Source: Adenanthera pavonina
Lineage: Eukaryota > Streptophyta > Magnoliopsida > Fabales > Fabaceae
Direction: 5' to 3'
NCBI GenBank assembly: GCA_026686845.1
Contig: JAIVEN010000021.1
Location: 10,186,001-10,250,000, forward strand
DNA: 64,000 bases
How positions within the stretch are numbered: the stretch's first letter is position 1; every line of letters begins with the position of its first letter. Shown here piece by piece: positions 45,720-59,063 of this stretch. The translations under genes were made by a program, and so were the position numbers. The notes beneath the pieces were generated by a model. That model was not told the DNA's origin and did not search any database. It saw only the letters and a program-made list of their open reading frames with translations.

Positions 45720-47242
45720 TTAGCCCCCATTACCCAATGGTTTTTTAATTCCCAGGCTTAAACTCAAATATATTTGGATTCAAAAAAATATTGAGTCTTT
45801 GATATTTTTAATTTGATTTTTTTTATTAAATTGCCTTCACTGATTTAAAGTATGAATTCACTAATATATATATATAGATGTATGTATGCATATTTTTTTT
45901 CTGCCCCCATCTACGTATGTTATAAATGTGTGTGTATCGAAGGCCTTTTATATGTTGAAAAAGCAGTAAATTTGAGAGTTTTTTTTTTAATGAAAAGTAA
46001 ATTTAAGAGTTAATATAACATTGCCATGAAAATTGAAAACGAACGGCTTTTTGGTCTTTTTTTTGAGTGACGGAGAATACGAAACACAAATATCATAAAA
46101 AAAGAGCCCTCCCAAAGTCAATGTGGCCCCGAAAAAAGTAAAAGCTAAGTCCATGTAAAGCGTAAAACACGCCTTGATAATTTCTTATTATTACGTTTTA
46201 GGTAAAGTGATCATGGTCATATTATCATCATTATTATTATTTTGATGAGAAACGATCATTATTATTTTTATTGGGATAAAAATGAACTTGCCATTTTTAG
46301 CAAATCATGATTTTTTATAAAACAAGTGTTGGCAAAAAAAAATGTTAGTTAGGTTTAAGTCCATCAACCTATAGATTAAAACAAACAAAGGGTGGTCAAA
46401 TTGATAAAGAATTAATTAATAAGATTCAACATAATTGACAGATAATTGAGCCATTAAATATGTTATCCAAAGTTCACTTTTTTACTACGTGTGTGGAAAA
46501 TGTCATATTGAGAGAGACAAGGTGATTAGTTTTTAATTATTAGTTTATGAATACCTAAAGTGTACACCTAAAAAAATGATAAAGAATTAATCCAAACCCC
46601 ATAAGATTGCTGGCTCAAATTTCCTTGTTGATGTGAAAATATTATAAGTGGCTTAATTTATAAGCATCTATATATCTATATATGTTGAGATCGAGGCTTG
46701 CACCTATTGAAATCCAACATACTTCAATTTAAAAAATAAAAAATCCCTTGGGCTGAAAAAAGAGGACACACTAACACCCAATCTTATCTCCTGTTTATCC
46801 AGCGTTTATAAGTCCCGATCCAATACGACCAAGTCCAAAAATAATTGCACCCCTTATGATCACATTGGAAACCGAATAAAAGTTATTTTTTCTATTCTTT
46901 GTTTCATAATGATAAAATGATTAAAATTGTTGTAAGTAAAATTAATTTAATTCTATAAAATTAATTTTAATAAATAATCAAAGATGTTTAAGAAGAGTAA
47001 ATACTTTACTATATTTCCAAAATTAAATTTTTTTAAAAAAATAAAGAAAATTAAATGAATGAATCAAAACGTAATATAAAAGTAGAAGATTAAAAGTATA
47101 TTTAAGATGTTATGAAATATTTGTTACTAAAAATAATTAAATCTTAAAAAATAATTATTAAAAATTACAAATATCTATATAATTATATTACTTATAAACA
47201 ATATACTTTATACTTTTTTTAAGTCAAATTATATAAATTTCT
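45720..47242. other. AT-rich intergenic region
   Basis: No gene or clear element ends seen. It includes short TA runs near 45864-45878. Confidence 0.45.
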
Positions 47243-48969
47243 GAAAAAAATAATCATTTAGTCCTTATCCTTATACTTTAAAAGCTTACAAAACACTCCC
47301 TATAATTTGTGCTGTTTGCAGCATTGATCCCTATAATAACTAAACCTTTATAATCTGCTCCTTAATGGTATAACAACGTAAAGGTTTTACTTAGGTGGCA
47401 AACAACAAGAAGAGATAGATGCATTATCAATTTTATGCTTCCTCCTATGCCTATGATCTTTCTCTCTCTCTCATCTCTCCTTACAGCAAATATTTCTTTT
47501 GCCAACAACAATAACGGAGTGAGTGGGGTGGCAGTCACAGTATTACCTCCAACATTTCTCCTCCATTTTTATTTTTGTGATAAGTGGTAAACTCCTCATG
47601 CTTACCAACCCCATCATCACTATCACAAACAGCTCCCCTCAACAAAAGTTCAAAAGAATAAACTAGAGAGATGCTTCATTATAAAAACTTCATCCAATCT
47701 TTCAGCTCTCTGCTCTAGAAAGAAGTAGCAAACTTAATGTCTGTTTGTATTATCTTTTTTTATAAAAAGTCTATTAGAATAATCACAGTTTCCAAAAATG
47801 AAGTTTGAATAAAAATAAAAAAATCTATCATAAACCTATTTGGATAAAAAATTAAAAAATGATAGTTAAAAATTATAATTTAATTTACAAAAATATAAAT
47901 CAAACATGCCTTTAATAGTTAACCTCTAGTGCTAAAAGAAACCTATGTTTTTTTTTTTTTTTTTGAAATAGAGCATAGTGCGAGAACATTTCGTTCTTGC
48001 CATCAACAAGTTCTTCCATCGCAATGCTATTCAATAATCATGTATTTCAGAAGCCTACCCAATCTAGGATACAATTTGAAGGGGACAAATGAATGAACAA
48101 ATAATTGGAGAAATGCAACAGCAAAAATATGGTAGGAACCCACTGACTGTGAGGAAATAAATAAGGTTCATGAATCCTTTCCGTATCTTGTTTTGTTTCT
48201 TCCTCTTTGTTTCAAAACTAGATCGAGACAGTCAAAATCAAATAAATATCTCTAAAAAAAATCTAAGAAATCAATTATTTTTTTAAGAGAATGAGACATA
48301 TATATATTGTTGACTTTTCAATTTTTATTTTAGAAAGAAATGGTTTTATTGTTAGTTTTTTTTCATAGCAATGACCACTAATAGCGTAGCTTTTGCTTCA
48401 ACCTCAAGATCCTCATCTGGCTTCCTGCCTGTTCGTGTTGCTCTAATAGTGCAATAGTATCATTAAAACGAAGAATGTTACGAGTTAGAGCAAGTAGGTC
48501 GTGTGTTTTTGTTCTCTCACAAGCTCTAGAGGTTCTGTTATTTTCATGCGTCTATGAGTTGATGTCCTTTTAACTTCAGTGACAATAGCATAGCCCTAGT
48601 AGTAGAGCTATGGAGGGAGGTCGTACATTTCTGGACGTGTGTCTCTCCAATTTCGAGAGGTGCGTTCTAGAGGTCATCTATTTCGTGCTTTAGGTGAGTT
48701 TACATGGTGCACAAGTGGTGGCTTAATCAGCAACTATAACCCCCATGCATGTCATGCCACATCACAATTCCGTTTGCCATGTCACTATTAACGAGACGGA
48801 GTCATGCCATCTGAACAGATTGGGGACTAAAATACAAACTATTCAGTCTATAAGGACTAATAGTAAAACAGCCACATACTTTAGGGAGTGAGTCAAAAAA
48901 AAATTTGAACTACCAAGGATCAAATTGAGAATTAAGGTAAATTATAGGGATCAAAAGATTAACTTTCCC
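47243..48969. mobile_element. Mutator-like TIR element, non-autonomous
   Basis: The left end GAAAAAAATAATCATTTAGT and the minus-strand right end GGGAAAGTTAATCTTTTGAT are inverted repeats extending about 40 bases (TTTAGTCCTTATCCTTATAC versus TTTGATCCCTATAATTTACC). This is the long-TIR text common in plant Mutator-like elements. No transposase frame is found and no 9-bp duplication is evident, so edges are approximate. It carries a small Tourist-like insertion. Confidence 0.45.
47737..47911. mobile_element. Small Tourist-like MITE
   Basis: 175 bases starting ATGTCTGTTTGTATTATC and ending, on the minus strand, AGGCATGTTTGATTTATA. TTA is on both sides (47734-47736, 47912-47914). It is nested inside the Mutator-like element. 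Confidence 0.45.
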
Positions 48970-49559
48970 TATGCCCCATTAGGTATTGTAGAAATAAAGA
49001 CAAGAAAATGGAAATAAAAATAGAGGTGGGTGCATGTTTGATGTGACTGATAGGCTTCCTTGGGAAGCCCCCTTTCATCAAAAAGCTTGAAATGCACTTC
49101 CATAGAGGACACCATGGAGGTGTATTTTTCTAGACCTTAATATCCTTACTATTTTAACTTATTAATAACTTTATCCTTCATAGTTTTTCACCTAAATCCT
49201 ATACATTTTCAGCATCCTTGCCCTCTTCTTCCCTTTCCTCCACCATCGTCTCCTTCTTTTGCTACCATCCTCATCTTCCAACCTCTCCTTCTTAGCAACC
49301 TTCGACTCCTTTGCGTTTATCCTCATCTCCCCCCTTGAGGCTCACTTTACATCGACAAATGTTGGAGTAATGACGCCATCAACAGTGAGGCTTGTGAAAT
49401 TGGGCTCGGCGATAGCGAAGCTTTCTTCTAGCGATGGAGGCAACTCTTCCATCAATAGCATCCTTTACTATGCCAAAAATAACTTTTCTCGCCAAATATT
49501 CCTTTATGGTTATAATAGCAAATACCAAGAAAAGTGAGGCAGAGATACAGGTAACATTT

Positions 49560-49755
49560 TCTTTGTGATTATGACAAGAAATGCAAAGGAAAGTTGAGCT
49601 TTTCCTTTGTGGTTCTTAAAATAACCTCAAAGGAATGTTCCTTTGCGGTTCTTAAAATAACCTCAAAGGAATGACTTTCCTTTGCGGTTATTTAAGAAAT
49701 CGCAAAGGAAAGTTGAGATTTTCCTTTGCGATTCCTTAAATAACCATAAAGAAAA
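49560..49755. repeat. CACTA subterminal inverted/direct repeats
   Basis: Five or more copies of TTTCCTTTGCGGTT and its complement AACCGCAAAGGAAA alternate over 200 bases, for example TTTGCGGTTATTTAAGAAAT followed by CGCAAAGGAAAG. In this transposon class such clusters are transposase-binding sites. Confidence 0.7.
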
Positions 49756-50351
49756 ACTTTAGTATTTTATTTTATAAGAAACATACTACATAGATCACCA
49801 TTTTCCATTGTTGATAAGAAAAAATCTAACAATCTCAAGTTATCTTTCACTTTTCTTTCTCCACCTTTTACCACTTGTTCCTTCCTTCTCCCACGTGATC
49901 TCTGCTACCTTTTTCTCTTTCCAACAACTCCCTCACCTTCCTTGTTCTTCTTCGCCTCTCTCTTCTCTGCATCATATTCTTCTCCAACTCCCTCACTCTT
50001 TCATATCTATGCTCTATTCAAACATGACTCAAGCAGTGAAGGTAACGGTGATTACTACTCTAGGTGACCCAGAAAGTACTTCAAGTGCACGGTGTTTTGG
50101 ACACTTTCCATTGGAAAGGCATATATAAGCCCCCCTCTTCTTCGACATGGTCACCTGTGTTGTCTATGTCCACTCCACCTACATTTCCTTTTATGTCATC
50201 AACAAGGTCGGCCGGCCCTGCAAACTCCTCCTTGAAGCCGACGTCCAAATGTTCCTCTCATAAGCCCACTAATCTCTAAAGGCTTTACCATCTTTGCCAA
50301 AGAGTAGCTTCACTTTTTTTTTATAACCAAGAATAGGTGATGAGTGAAGGA

Positions 50352-52113
50352 TGTTAGAGATTGTACCCTAGACCAATCATTATATTATGAACATTGTGCT
50401 TCATTATAGAAAAAGAAAATATTTTTTTCCTTACATTATTATATTGTTTGCTTGTTTTTCTTTATAATAATATCATTGGATAAATCATTTTATCCTAAAT
50501 ATCCTTAGTCAATTATCTTTGTAGGAACAATGATGAACTAAAGCTAGTATGATTTTGATTGATAATTATATATGAAGATATAAATCAAAATCATAAGCTT
50601 CTGTTAGGGAATAGGCGCTGGATCGACCCGTCATGAGATAGCTGCATGGATCAAGTCATAAGCATATCTAATATATAACCGTGTCAATAAGCCCTCAGAC
50701 TTGAGATCACCATAGCTTCCTACATAGGGAACACTATAGTTTGGCATAGTCAAAAGTTACCGTTAATCCGGAGATCATAAAGGCTATGATTGGGTATAGT
50801 GGAATTCATGTGAAGGAAGATGAATGATCAAGATGGAATTTATCCCTCTAATTAATGGAGCGATATATCTGAGCCCCTTGATGAGTGAAACTGAGAAATG
50901 CACAGTCGTACTCGAATGAAAGAGTTTTCATTTGTTCTGTCAGTCTGCTTGGAGATCGAGAAAGTGATGGTCAAGTAAGATGAGAATGACGTTTCCATGC
51001 CTAATATTTGATCTATATATCATGAGACAAAAAGGATGTGATCGGGTTATATGATAAATTACATCGGATAACCGATCTCATATGATTTAGGTAGTCACAA
51101 TGTCTTGTTAGAGGCCACTTGTGACTTGTGGGTCCAATAGTGTTATTGGCCCACTACCAACATCATATGCACCTACAGAATCGCACACAAGAACGGGTCA
51201 ATTCGAGCTAATATATTCATATTCATTGAATTTAAAATGTGTCTTTTTTTTTGTGAAAATCTAAAATGTGTCCAGATTCAATAAATTTAATGTTCAATTT
51301 AGGATGATTGAATTATATATATATATATATGATATATATCATATATTATTATAAAATTTGAAGTGTATATATATGTTTGACGTATTATATATTTGATAAA
51401 TATTATATTATTTTGAAATATATATTATTCAAATTAATTTAAATGAATTAGCTTTTAAATTTAATTCTATGTGATAGATTTAAATTTAAACTAATGTCAT
51501 AATCTAAATTTGATTTAGATTTGATTCTAAATTTAAATTTAAACTAATAATCTAAATTTGATTTATATGATAAATTCAATTTAGATTTGATTCTAGATAC
51601 AGATTAGATAGTTAGTTTGGATTTAATCTATTAGATAGATTTAAATTCAAACTAATCTATTAAATCAATATTTGATTTAGTTTAAATAATTGATTTAAAT
51701 TAAACAAAAATGAAATCCTATCTATATATTCATATAGACTAGGATTATTAGATACATAATCAATAGAATTTTAACCCACCCTAGAGAGAGAGCGGCTGTA
51801 CACTCAGAGAGCGGGACTATACGGATAAATAGCAAAACTATATGGACAAATAGCAAAAACTGTATGTACATATGGACATTCACAAATAGAGGTGCTAGCA
51901 CACTGTTCGAGTTAAACTCACTGTTCGTGTGGATATCAATAGAGGGAGCTAATCAGACTTCTTAGTTCCTGGGGTCCAATGAAATGAAAAGAACACCAAG
52001 GGACTCACCGAAGGTAAATTCTTCTTCTACATCTCGATTTAAGCAACGTTGATAGATCCGCAGAAAGGATTTCGGTGGAGTTTTCCGCTGCATGTGTACT
52101 GAAATTCCCAATA
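50352..52113 (+). repeat. 5' LTR of copia element
   Basis: Starts TGTTAGAGATTGTACCC and ends AATTCCCAATA (CA changed to TA). It contains a highly AT-rich block with TTTAAATTTAAACTAAT repeats (about 51290-51720), also present in the 3' LTR. The 5' LTR is about 50 bases longer than the 3' LTR. Confidence 0.9.
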
Positions 52114-52114
52114 A

Positions 52115-52130
52115 TGGTACTAGAGCCATG
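52115..52130 (+). other. Primer-binding site of copia element
   Basis: TGGTACTAGAGCCATG, two bases from the LTR end. It is a near match to the TGGTATCAGAGCC site complementary to initiator tRNA-Met used by plant copia elements. Confidence 0.85.
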
Positions 52131-53363
52131 TCAATGGGTGTTTAAGTTAAGTTCTTGAGTGAATATGATAGCATATATGTGATATGTGTGTGAATTATAT
52201 TCTGTCTAATTCGTCTGAATCTAATATCGTATGTGCATGTAAACTATGGATTTTTTACTCGATTATGAATCTTTTAAACAAATCCATTTCTGGATTTGAA
52301 TATAATGTTATTAGATTCAAATCAGTTTCATATATGTCATGATTAAAATCAAACATGTTTCAGTTTTGTATATGATACGTTTTCAAATCTGTTTCGTATG
52401 AGTTTGATTCAATTATGTTTTTGTATGTGATACGATTAGACTCAAATATGTTTCTGTTTCTGTTTATGTTTCATACATGACGGGATTTTCAATATGTTTC
52501 ATATATGCTTAATCTAATTTAACACTAAAATCACAAAGGTTACAGCTTTTCATTAGATGAAATGTTTGTGATATACATGTTGTGATTTGTTTGAATTGGA
52601 TGGGTATGGTGCATGATATGGCCCTAGGATAAAATTGTGGTTTTAAATACAACCTGCGAGTTGTGCATCTTTGCATCTCTCTATATTCTAGATGTACATT
52701 CTCTTCTCACCCCACTCCCCTTGAATGTTCAATTGAGGTTTCTTTTTGTATGTAAGTGTTATATTAGAAGAATCATTTCATTGGTTTAGGAGAATATAGG
52801 TTAGATGGGACATATTATGACACATTTATTTTATGCTTTATGATGAGATCATATGCATGTATGGGATGCCACCATTATATATATGTTCATGTGATGACTA
52901 GATGTATAAATAACAACAACATAATAAAATCGCTCGAATTAAATTTTAAGTATAAATGCCACTTATTTATGAACACCTGTCAAGGTTTTGATCGCCTAAA
53001 TGTATGATCCACTAAAGTGGGATACACTTAGGTTATCTTAGTGAGGCAGTTTGGTAATGGTGATACTCATAAAGGTTCATAATGGTATGACTTAATTAAG
53101 ACTATCAAAATAGTTTTGGGTCTTAAGGTATTAGATGGGAATAAACATGCCGGGTCATATGATAACAAGATCCCATAAAGATCTAAGAGTTGCATACTAT
53201 GTAATTGGTAAAAAGTTACCTACCTAAATAACTTAATTTTAAGTGTCTTGCCAAAGCTGACATACAATTAAATGAAATATGGGTCTTAGCCTGCTAAACT
53301 AAATTGAGGGTTAGTTTTTAGTAGAAAATTATTAATTTGATTTTGCATATTTTATTGTAGAAA
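52131..53363 (+). other. Copia untranslated leader
   Basis: About 1.2 kb between PBS and gag with no protein-like frame. It contains repeated TGTTTCATATATG-type words (about 52320-52510). It is the expected RNA leader/packaging region. Confidence 0.5.
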
Positions 53364-54206
53364 ATGTCAACAAATAATTCTGCTACACTATCATTGTGAT
53401 CTATCCTTGAGAAAGACAAATGGGACCAGCTTTCTTGACTGGTTTAGGAAGTTGAGAATTGTTCTCAAGTAAGAAAGAAAGTCATATGTCCTAGATGAAC
53501 CCATTCGTGAGGAGCTTACAGCCAATGCTCCAAGAGCCCAAAAGAATGCCTATAATAAGCATCTCAATGACTCTATAGATGTAGGATGCCTGATGTTAGC
53601 CACCATAATTCCAAAACTTCAGAGAGATCTGGAACATATAGAGGCTTATGAGATGATTATGCATCTTAAGGAAATGTTCCAACAACAGGCAAGGCAAGAA
53701 AGGTTTGAAACACGAAAGCCTTACATTCCTGCAAAATGACTGAGGGTGTATCAGTTAGCTCTCATGTTTTGAAGATGAAAGGCTACATTGATCACCTTGA
53801 AAGGCTTGAATTTCCCATAACCCAGGAGTTAGCTATAGATTTAATCTTAAACTCACTCCCAGAGAGTTACGACCAGTTTGTCATGAACTACAATATGAAC
53901 AATATGGAGAAATCAATTTTTGAACTGCATATGATGCTTAAAACTGCTGAGCAAAACATCAAGAAAAAGCTAAGTAATGTTTTAATGGTTAAGAAAGGAA
54001 AAGGAATGAAAAAGAAAGGCAAGGGTAAGGGAAAGGGAAAAGGCCTGGACAATAAGTCCAAGAAGCAAGACAAGCCCAAGTCCAAGCCTAAACTCAAGCC
54101 TGAAGCCAAGAAGGCAAAACCTTCCAAGGAAGGACTCTGTTTCTTTTGCAATGAACTCGATCATTGGAAGAGGAACTGTGAGCTCTACAAGGAAGATCTA
54201 AATTAA
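53364..54206 (+). pseudogene. Copia Gag with zinc knuckle, early stops
   Basis: The ATG at 53364 is in the same register as the long open part 53736-54206, but an early TGA and frameshifts break the region 53390-53735. In those frames F-L-D-W-F-R-K-L-R-I-V-L and Y-V-L-D-E-P-I are recognisable as the UBN2-type gag start. The open part has L-K-M-K-G-Y-I-D-H-L-E-R-L and L-I-L-N-S-L-P-E-S-Y-D-Q-F. A Lys/Gly/Pro-rich basic stretch follows, then the CCHC knuckle C-F-F-C-N-E-L-D-H-W-K-R-N-C. It would form the particle and bind element RNA. Confidence 0.85.
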
Positions 54207-55320
54207 AAGAAGAATAACAGTGCTATTACTTCAGGTATTTATATTATAGAAATTAATCTTTCTACTTCTCCTACATGGGTATTAGATATTGCATATAGAA
54301 CTCACATTTGTACAAATGTGCAGGGTTTCCAAAGGAGTAAGAAGCTGAAAAAGGGCTAAGTAGACCTACGAGTCGGAAATAAAGCAAGAGTTGTTGCTTT
54401 AACCATAGGCACTTATGAATTATTTTTGCCTAGTGAGCTTTTGTTGATTTTGAACAATTGCTATTATGTTCCTGCTTTGAGTCAGAACATTGTTTCACTT
54501 TCTTATTTAGATAAGGAAGGTTTTACTTTAATTATTGGGAATAAAAAATGTTATATTTATTTTAATGACATCTTTTATGCGGATGGAGATTTGCATAATG
54601 GTTATTACTATTTGAACCTTGAAGCTCCCAATAAGGAACATATCTATAACATATCTACCAAGAAGATCAAGTCAAACAATTTGAATTTGACCTACCTATG
54701 GCACTATCGTTTAGGCCACATAAATGAGAAACGCATTTCAAAGCTCCATCAAGATGGACTTCTTAATTCATTTGATTTTGAATCATTTGACATTTACAAA
54801 TCTTGTTTATTGGGAAAGATGACAAAGGCACCTTTTATTGAACATAGTGAAAAGGCCACTGTCTTGTTGGGCCTAATACATACAGATGTATATGGTCCAT
54901 TAAGTACAACTACCAGAAGTGGTCACTTAAACTTCATTACTTTTATAGATGACTTTAGTATATATAGACATATCTATCTAATGGGACATAAATCTGAGTC
55001 TTTTGACATGTTCAAAAATTTCCAAAATGAGATAAAAAATCAACTTAGCAAATCTATTAAAGCACTTCGATCTGATCGAGGTGGTGAATATTTGAGCCAA
55101 GAATTTATTGACCATCTTAGAAATTGTGGAATTGTTTTACAATTAACTCCATCAGGAACACCACAATGGAATGGTATTTCTGAACGAAGGAATTGAACCC
55201 TATTAGATATGGTTAGATCTATGATGATTCTAACAAATCTTCCACCATCCTTTTGGGGCTATGCATTAGAAATAGCTGCATTCACACTAAACTGTGTTCC
55301 ATCTAAGGTGGTTTAAAAGA
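54207..55320 (+). pseudogene. Copia protease remnant, GAG-pre-integrase and integrase
   Basis: The open frame 54426-55196 begins after a damaged protease region. It has the GAG-pre-integrase zinc-binding pattern W-H-Y-R-L-G-H-I-N...C-L-L-G-K-M-T-K-A-P-F, then the integrase core. The catalytic triad is present: H-T-D-V-Y-G-P-L, R-S-D-R-G-G-E-Y and the Glu in N-G-I-S-E-R-R-N. A stop follows at 55196 where R-T-L-L-D-M-V-R-S-M-M continues in the same direction. The unit is therefore nonsense-mutated although the active site is intact. Confidence 0.85.
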
Positions 55321-56760
55321 CCCCATATGAGATATGGACTGGAAAGAAGCTCAGTTTTTCTTTTCTCGAGATTTAGGGATACGAGGCATATGTTAAGCAA
55401 CAAGTCTCGGATAAGTTAGTACCCAAAACTATGAAATGCTTTTTTGTGGGGTATCCCAAGGAAACTAAGGGATACTACTCCTACAATCCCACTGAGAATA
55501 AAATGTTTATTGCTCAGAATTGTATCTTTCTAGAAAAAGAGTTTGTCTCTAAAAGAACTAATGGGAGTAAGATAAATCTTGAAGAAGTTTGAGACCCACA
55601 AAATCGCATTGAGCCAGAGATGGAAGAATGAGAAGACTCGCAACAAGTTGATGAGCCTACTCAAGTAATGCAAGGCCCAAGAAGGTCTAATAGAACATGA
55701 CATCAGCCTCAAAGATATGGATTTCTTTTAACTGATAGTCGTAATGTGTTGCTCTTGGATCAAGAAAAGCCAACCATCTATCAAGAGGCCATAATGGGAT
55801 CTGACTCTGAAAAATAACTGCATAACATGAAGTCTGAGATGCAATCCATGTATGACAATCAGGTATGGACCTTGATTGACCCACTTGAAGGTATAAAAAC
55901 CATTGGGTGTAAATGTGTTTTTAAGAAGAAAATCGACATGGATGGCCAAGCGTATACCTTCAAAACATGATTGGTTACAAAAGGATTCAAGCAAACTCAT
56001 GGTATAGACTATGATGAACCCTTTTCGCTAGTCATCATGATTAAATCAGTCAGGATCCTTCTTGCTGTTTCAGCATACTATGATTACGAGATTTGGTAGA
56101 TGGACGTCAAAACAACATTCCTTAATGGAAATTGCTTGAGGATGTGTACATGACACAACCTGAGGGTTTTGTATATCCAGAAGATTCTACGAAAGTTTGC
56201 AAGGTTCAGAGTTCCATTATGGATTAAAGTAAGCATCTCGTAGTTGGAATCAATGTTTTGACAAAGTAGTCAAAGAGTTTGGATTTATCCAAAATGTTGA
56301 TGAACCTTGTGTTTACAAGAAGGTTAGTAGAAGCACAATTGTATTTTTAGAGTTTTATGTTGATGACATCCTACTCATTGGGAATGACATTCCTACCTTG
56401 CAGAATGTCAAGACTTGATTAGGAAAGTGTTTCTCAATGAAGGACTTAGGAGAAGCCACCTATATCCTAGGGAATAGGATCTATAAGGATAGATCCAAGA
56501 GGCTAATCGACCTATTTCAGTGCACTTATGTAGACAAAGTATTGCATAGGTTTAATATGCAAGACTCAAAGAGGGGTTACATACCCATGTCTCATGGCAT
56601 CAATCTCAGCAAAGCTTAGTGTCCTTGTTCACAAGATGAGCAAGAACACATGAACAAGATTCCATATGCCTCGGTAATTGGATCTATTATGTATGCCATG
56701 TTGTGCACTCGACCGAATGTCTTATATGCCTTGAGCATGACTAGTAGATATCAGTCGGAT
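55320..56760 (+). pseudogene. Copia reverse transcriptase, multiple stops and shifts
   Basis: Blocks in several frames match copia RT: Q-V-W-T-L-I-D-P-L-E-G near 55861, C-K-C-V-F-K-K-K near 55910, then T-K-G-F-K-Q-T-H-G-I-D-Y-D. The catalytic Y-V-D-D-I-L-L-I-G motif (YVDD at 56356-56367) is intact. The frame 56437-56619 has M-K-D-L-G-E-A-T-Y-I-L-G, the usual end of RT. Stops occur near 55800, 56095, 56415 and elsewhere. Confidence 0.85.
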
Positions 56761-56799
56761 CCAGGTGAGAATCACTAGACTGCTGTCAAGAATATCTTG

Positions 56800-57342
56800 A
56801 AGTACTTAAGAAGGACTAAGGATGTATTCTTGGTGTACGGAGAATTAGAAGACAAGCTGGTTGTAAATGGTTACAAAGATGCAAGTTTCCAATTTGACAA
56901 AGATGATTCTAGGTCATAATCAGAATTCCTAGTCTGTCTGAATGGTGGAGCAATTAGTTGGAAGAGTTCCAAGCAAAGCACTGTAGTTGATTCTACAACA
57001 AGTGCTTAATAGCATCAGATACAGCTAAGGAAGCTATTTGGATTAAGAAGTTTATCACTGAGCTTGGAGTGGTGCCTACCATCTCAAATCCAATAGATCT
57101 GTTTTGTGACAACAACGGTGTAATAGCACAAGCTAAAGAACCTAGGTCACATCAAAGAACCAAACACATACTCAAGTGATATCATCTCATCAGAGAAATC
57201 ACTGATAGGGGTGATATAAAGATATGTAAAATACCAACTAATGACAATGTTGCTGATCCTCTTACTAAGCCACTTGCACAGATAAAGCATGAGTGTCATG
57301 TTAGGTCAATGGGTATTAGATACATCAATAATTGGGCCTAGT
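56800..57342 (+). pseudogene. Copia RNase H, interrupted
   Basis: Frames give L-K-Y-L-R-R-T-K-D, a damaged A-D-S-T-T-x-A-E region around 56985-57030 with an in-frame stop, then I-W-I-K-K-F-I-T-E-L-G-V, L-F-C-D-N-N-G-V-I and H-Q-R-T-K-H-I-L-K. The end N-V-A-D-P-L-T-K-P-L is the standard copia RNase H C-terminus. The polyprotein ends at about 57342. Confidence 0.8.
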
Positions 57343-57354
57343 GCAAGTAGGAGT
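57343..57354 (+). other. Copia polypurine tract
   Basis: GCAAGTAGGAGT immediately before the 3' LTR start TGTTAG. It is short and imperfect but in the expected place. Confidence 0.55.
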
Positions 57355-59063
57355 TGTTAGATATTGTGCCTTAAGCCAATCATTATATTATGAACATTGT
57401 ACTTTATTATGAAAAAATGTGTTTTTTTTCTTACATTATTATATTATTTGCATTTTTTCATAATAATATCCTTGGATAAATCATTTTATCCTAAATGTCC
57501 CCAGTCAATCATTTTTGTAGGAACAATGATGAACTAAACCTAGTATGATTTTGATTTATAATTATGTATGAAGATACAAATCAAAATCATAAGCTCCTGT
57601 TAGGGAATAGGCGCTGGATCGACCCGTCATGAGATAGCTGCACGGATCAAGTCATAAGTATATCTCATATATAACCGTGTCAATAAGCCCTCAAACTTGA
57701 GATCATCATAGCTTCCTACATGGAGAATACTATAGTTTGGCATAGTCAAAAGTTACCTTTAATCCGGAGATCATAAAGGCTATGATTGGGTATAGTGGAA
57801 TTCATGTGGAGGAAGATGAATGATTAAGATGGAATTTGTCCCTCTAATTAATGGAGAGATATATCTGGACCCCTCGATGAGTGAGACTGAGAAATGCACG
57901 GTCGTGCTCGAATGAAAGAGTTTTTATTTGTTCTATCAGCTTGCTCGGAGATCGAGAAAGTGATGGTCAAGTAAGATGAGGACGACGTTTCCATGCCTCA
58001 TATTTGATCTATATATCATGAGACAAAAGGGATGTGATCGGGTTATATGATAGGTTACATCGGATCACCGATCTCATATGATTTAGGTAGTCACAATGTC
58101 TTGTTAGAAACAACTTGTGACTTGTGGGTCCAATAATATTATTGGCCCACTGTCAACATCATGTGGGTATACAGAGTCGCACACAAGAATGAGTCAACTC
58201 GAGCTAGAATGTCTAGATTTATTGAATCTAAAATGTGTCTAGATTCAATAAATTTAACATTCAATTTAAGATAATTGAATTTTATATATATTTGATATAT
58301 ATATTATTATAAAATTCGAAGTATATATATATGTTTGATATATTATATATTTGATATATATTATATTATTTTGAAATATATATTATTCAAATTAATTTAA
58401 ATGAATTAGTTTTTAAATTTAATTCTATATGATAGATTTAAATTTAAACTAATATCATAATCTAAATTTAATTTATATGATAAATTCAATTTAGATTTGA
58501 TTCTGGATATCGATTAGATAGTTAATTTAGATTTAATCTATTAAATAGATTTAAATTCAAACTAATCTATTTAATCAATATTTGATTTAGTTTAAATAAT
58601 TGATTTAAATTAAACAAATATGAAATCATATCTATATATTAATATAAACTAGGATTATTAAATATAGAATCAACAGAATTTCAACCTACCCTAGAGAGAG
58701 AACGACCATACACTTAGAGAGTGGGACTGTATGGAAAAACAATGGGACTGTACAGAAAAACAATGGATTGTACAGACAAACAGCGGGATTGTATAGAAAA
58801 ACAGTGAAAATTGTACAGATGTACGAACATTCACAAATAGATATGCTAGCACACCGTTTGAGTTAGACTCACCATTTGTGTGGATACCGGTAGAGGGAGT
58901 TGATCAAACGTGTTAGTTCCTGGGGTCAAAAAAATGAAAAGAACACCAAATGACACATCAGAGGTAAATTCTTCTTCTACATCTCGATTTAAGCAACATT
59001 GACGGATCCACAAGAGGAATTTGGATGGAGTTTTCCAACGCATGTGTACCGAAATTCCCAACA
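57355..59063 (+). repeat. 3' LTR of copia element
   Basis: Starts TGTTAGATATTGTGCC and ends AATTCCCAACA, so TG...CA is intact. It aligns throughout with 50352-52113. Immediately followed by the AAGGA duplication. Confidence 0.9.

Larger units (their letters stand above)
50352..59063 (+). mobile_element. Ty1/copia LTR retrotransposon, complete but mutated
   Basis: Plus-strand element of 8.7 kb with LTRs 50352-52113 and 57355-59063, a PBS at 52115, gag, integrase, RT, RNase H and a PPT. The gene order with integrase before RT defines copia. Flanked by a perfect 5-bp duplication AAGGA (50347-50351, 59064-59068) inside the CACTA element. The two LTRs are visibly very similar, so insertion is fairly recent, yet coding regions already hold several stops and frameshifts. 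Confidence 0.92.

Noticed and set aside
53888..54164. Minus-strand F/L-rich frames
   Set aside because: Antisense of the Lys/Gly/Pro-rich part of copia Gag.
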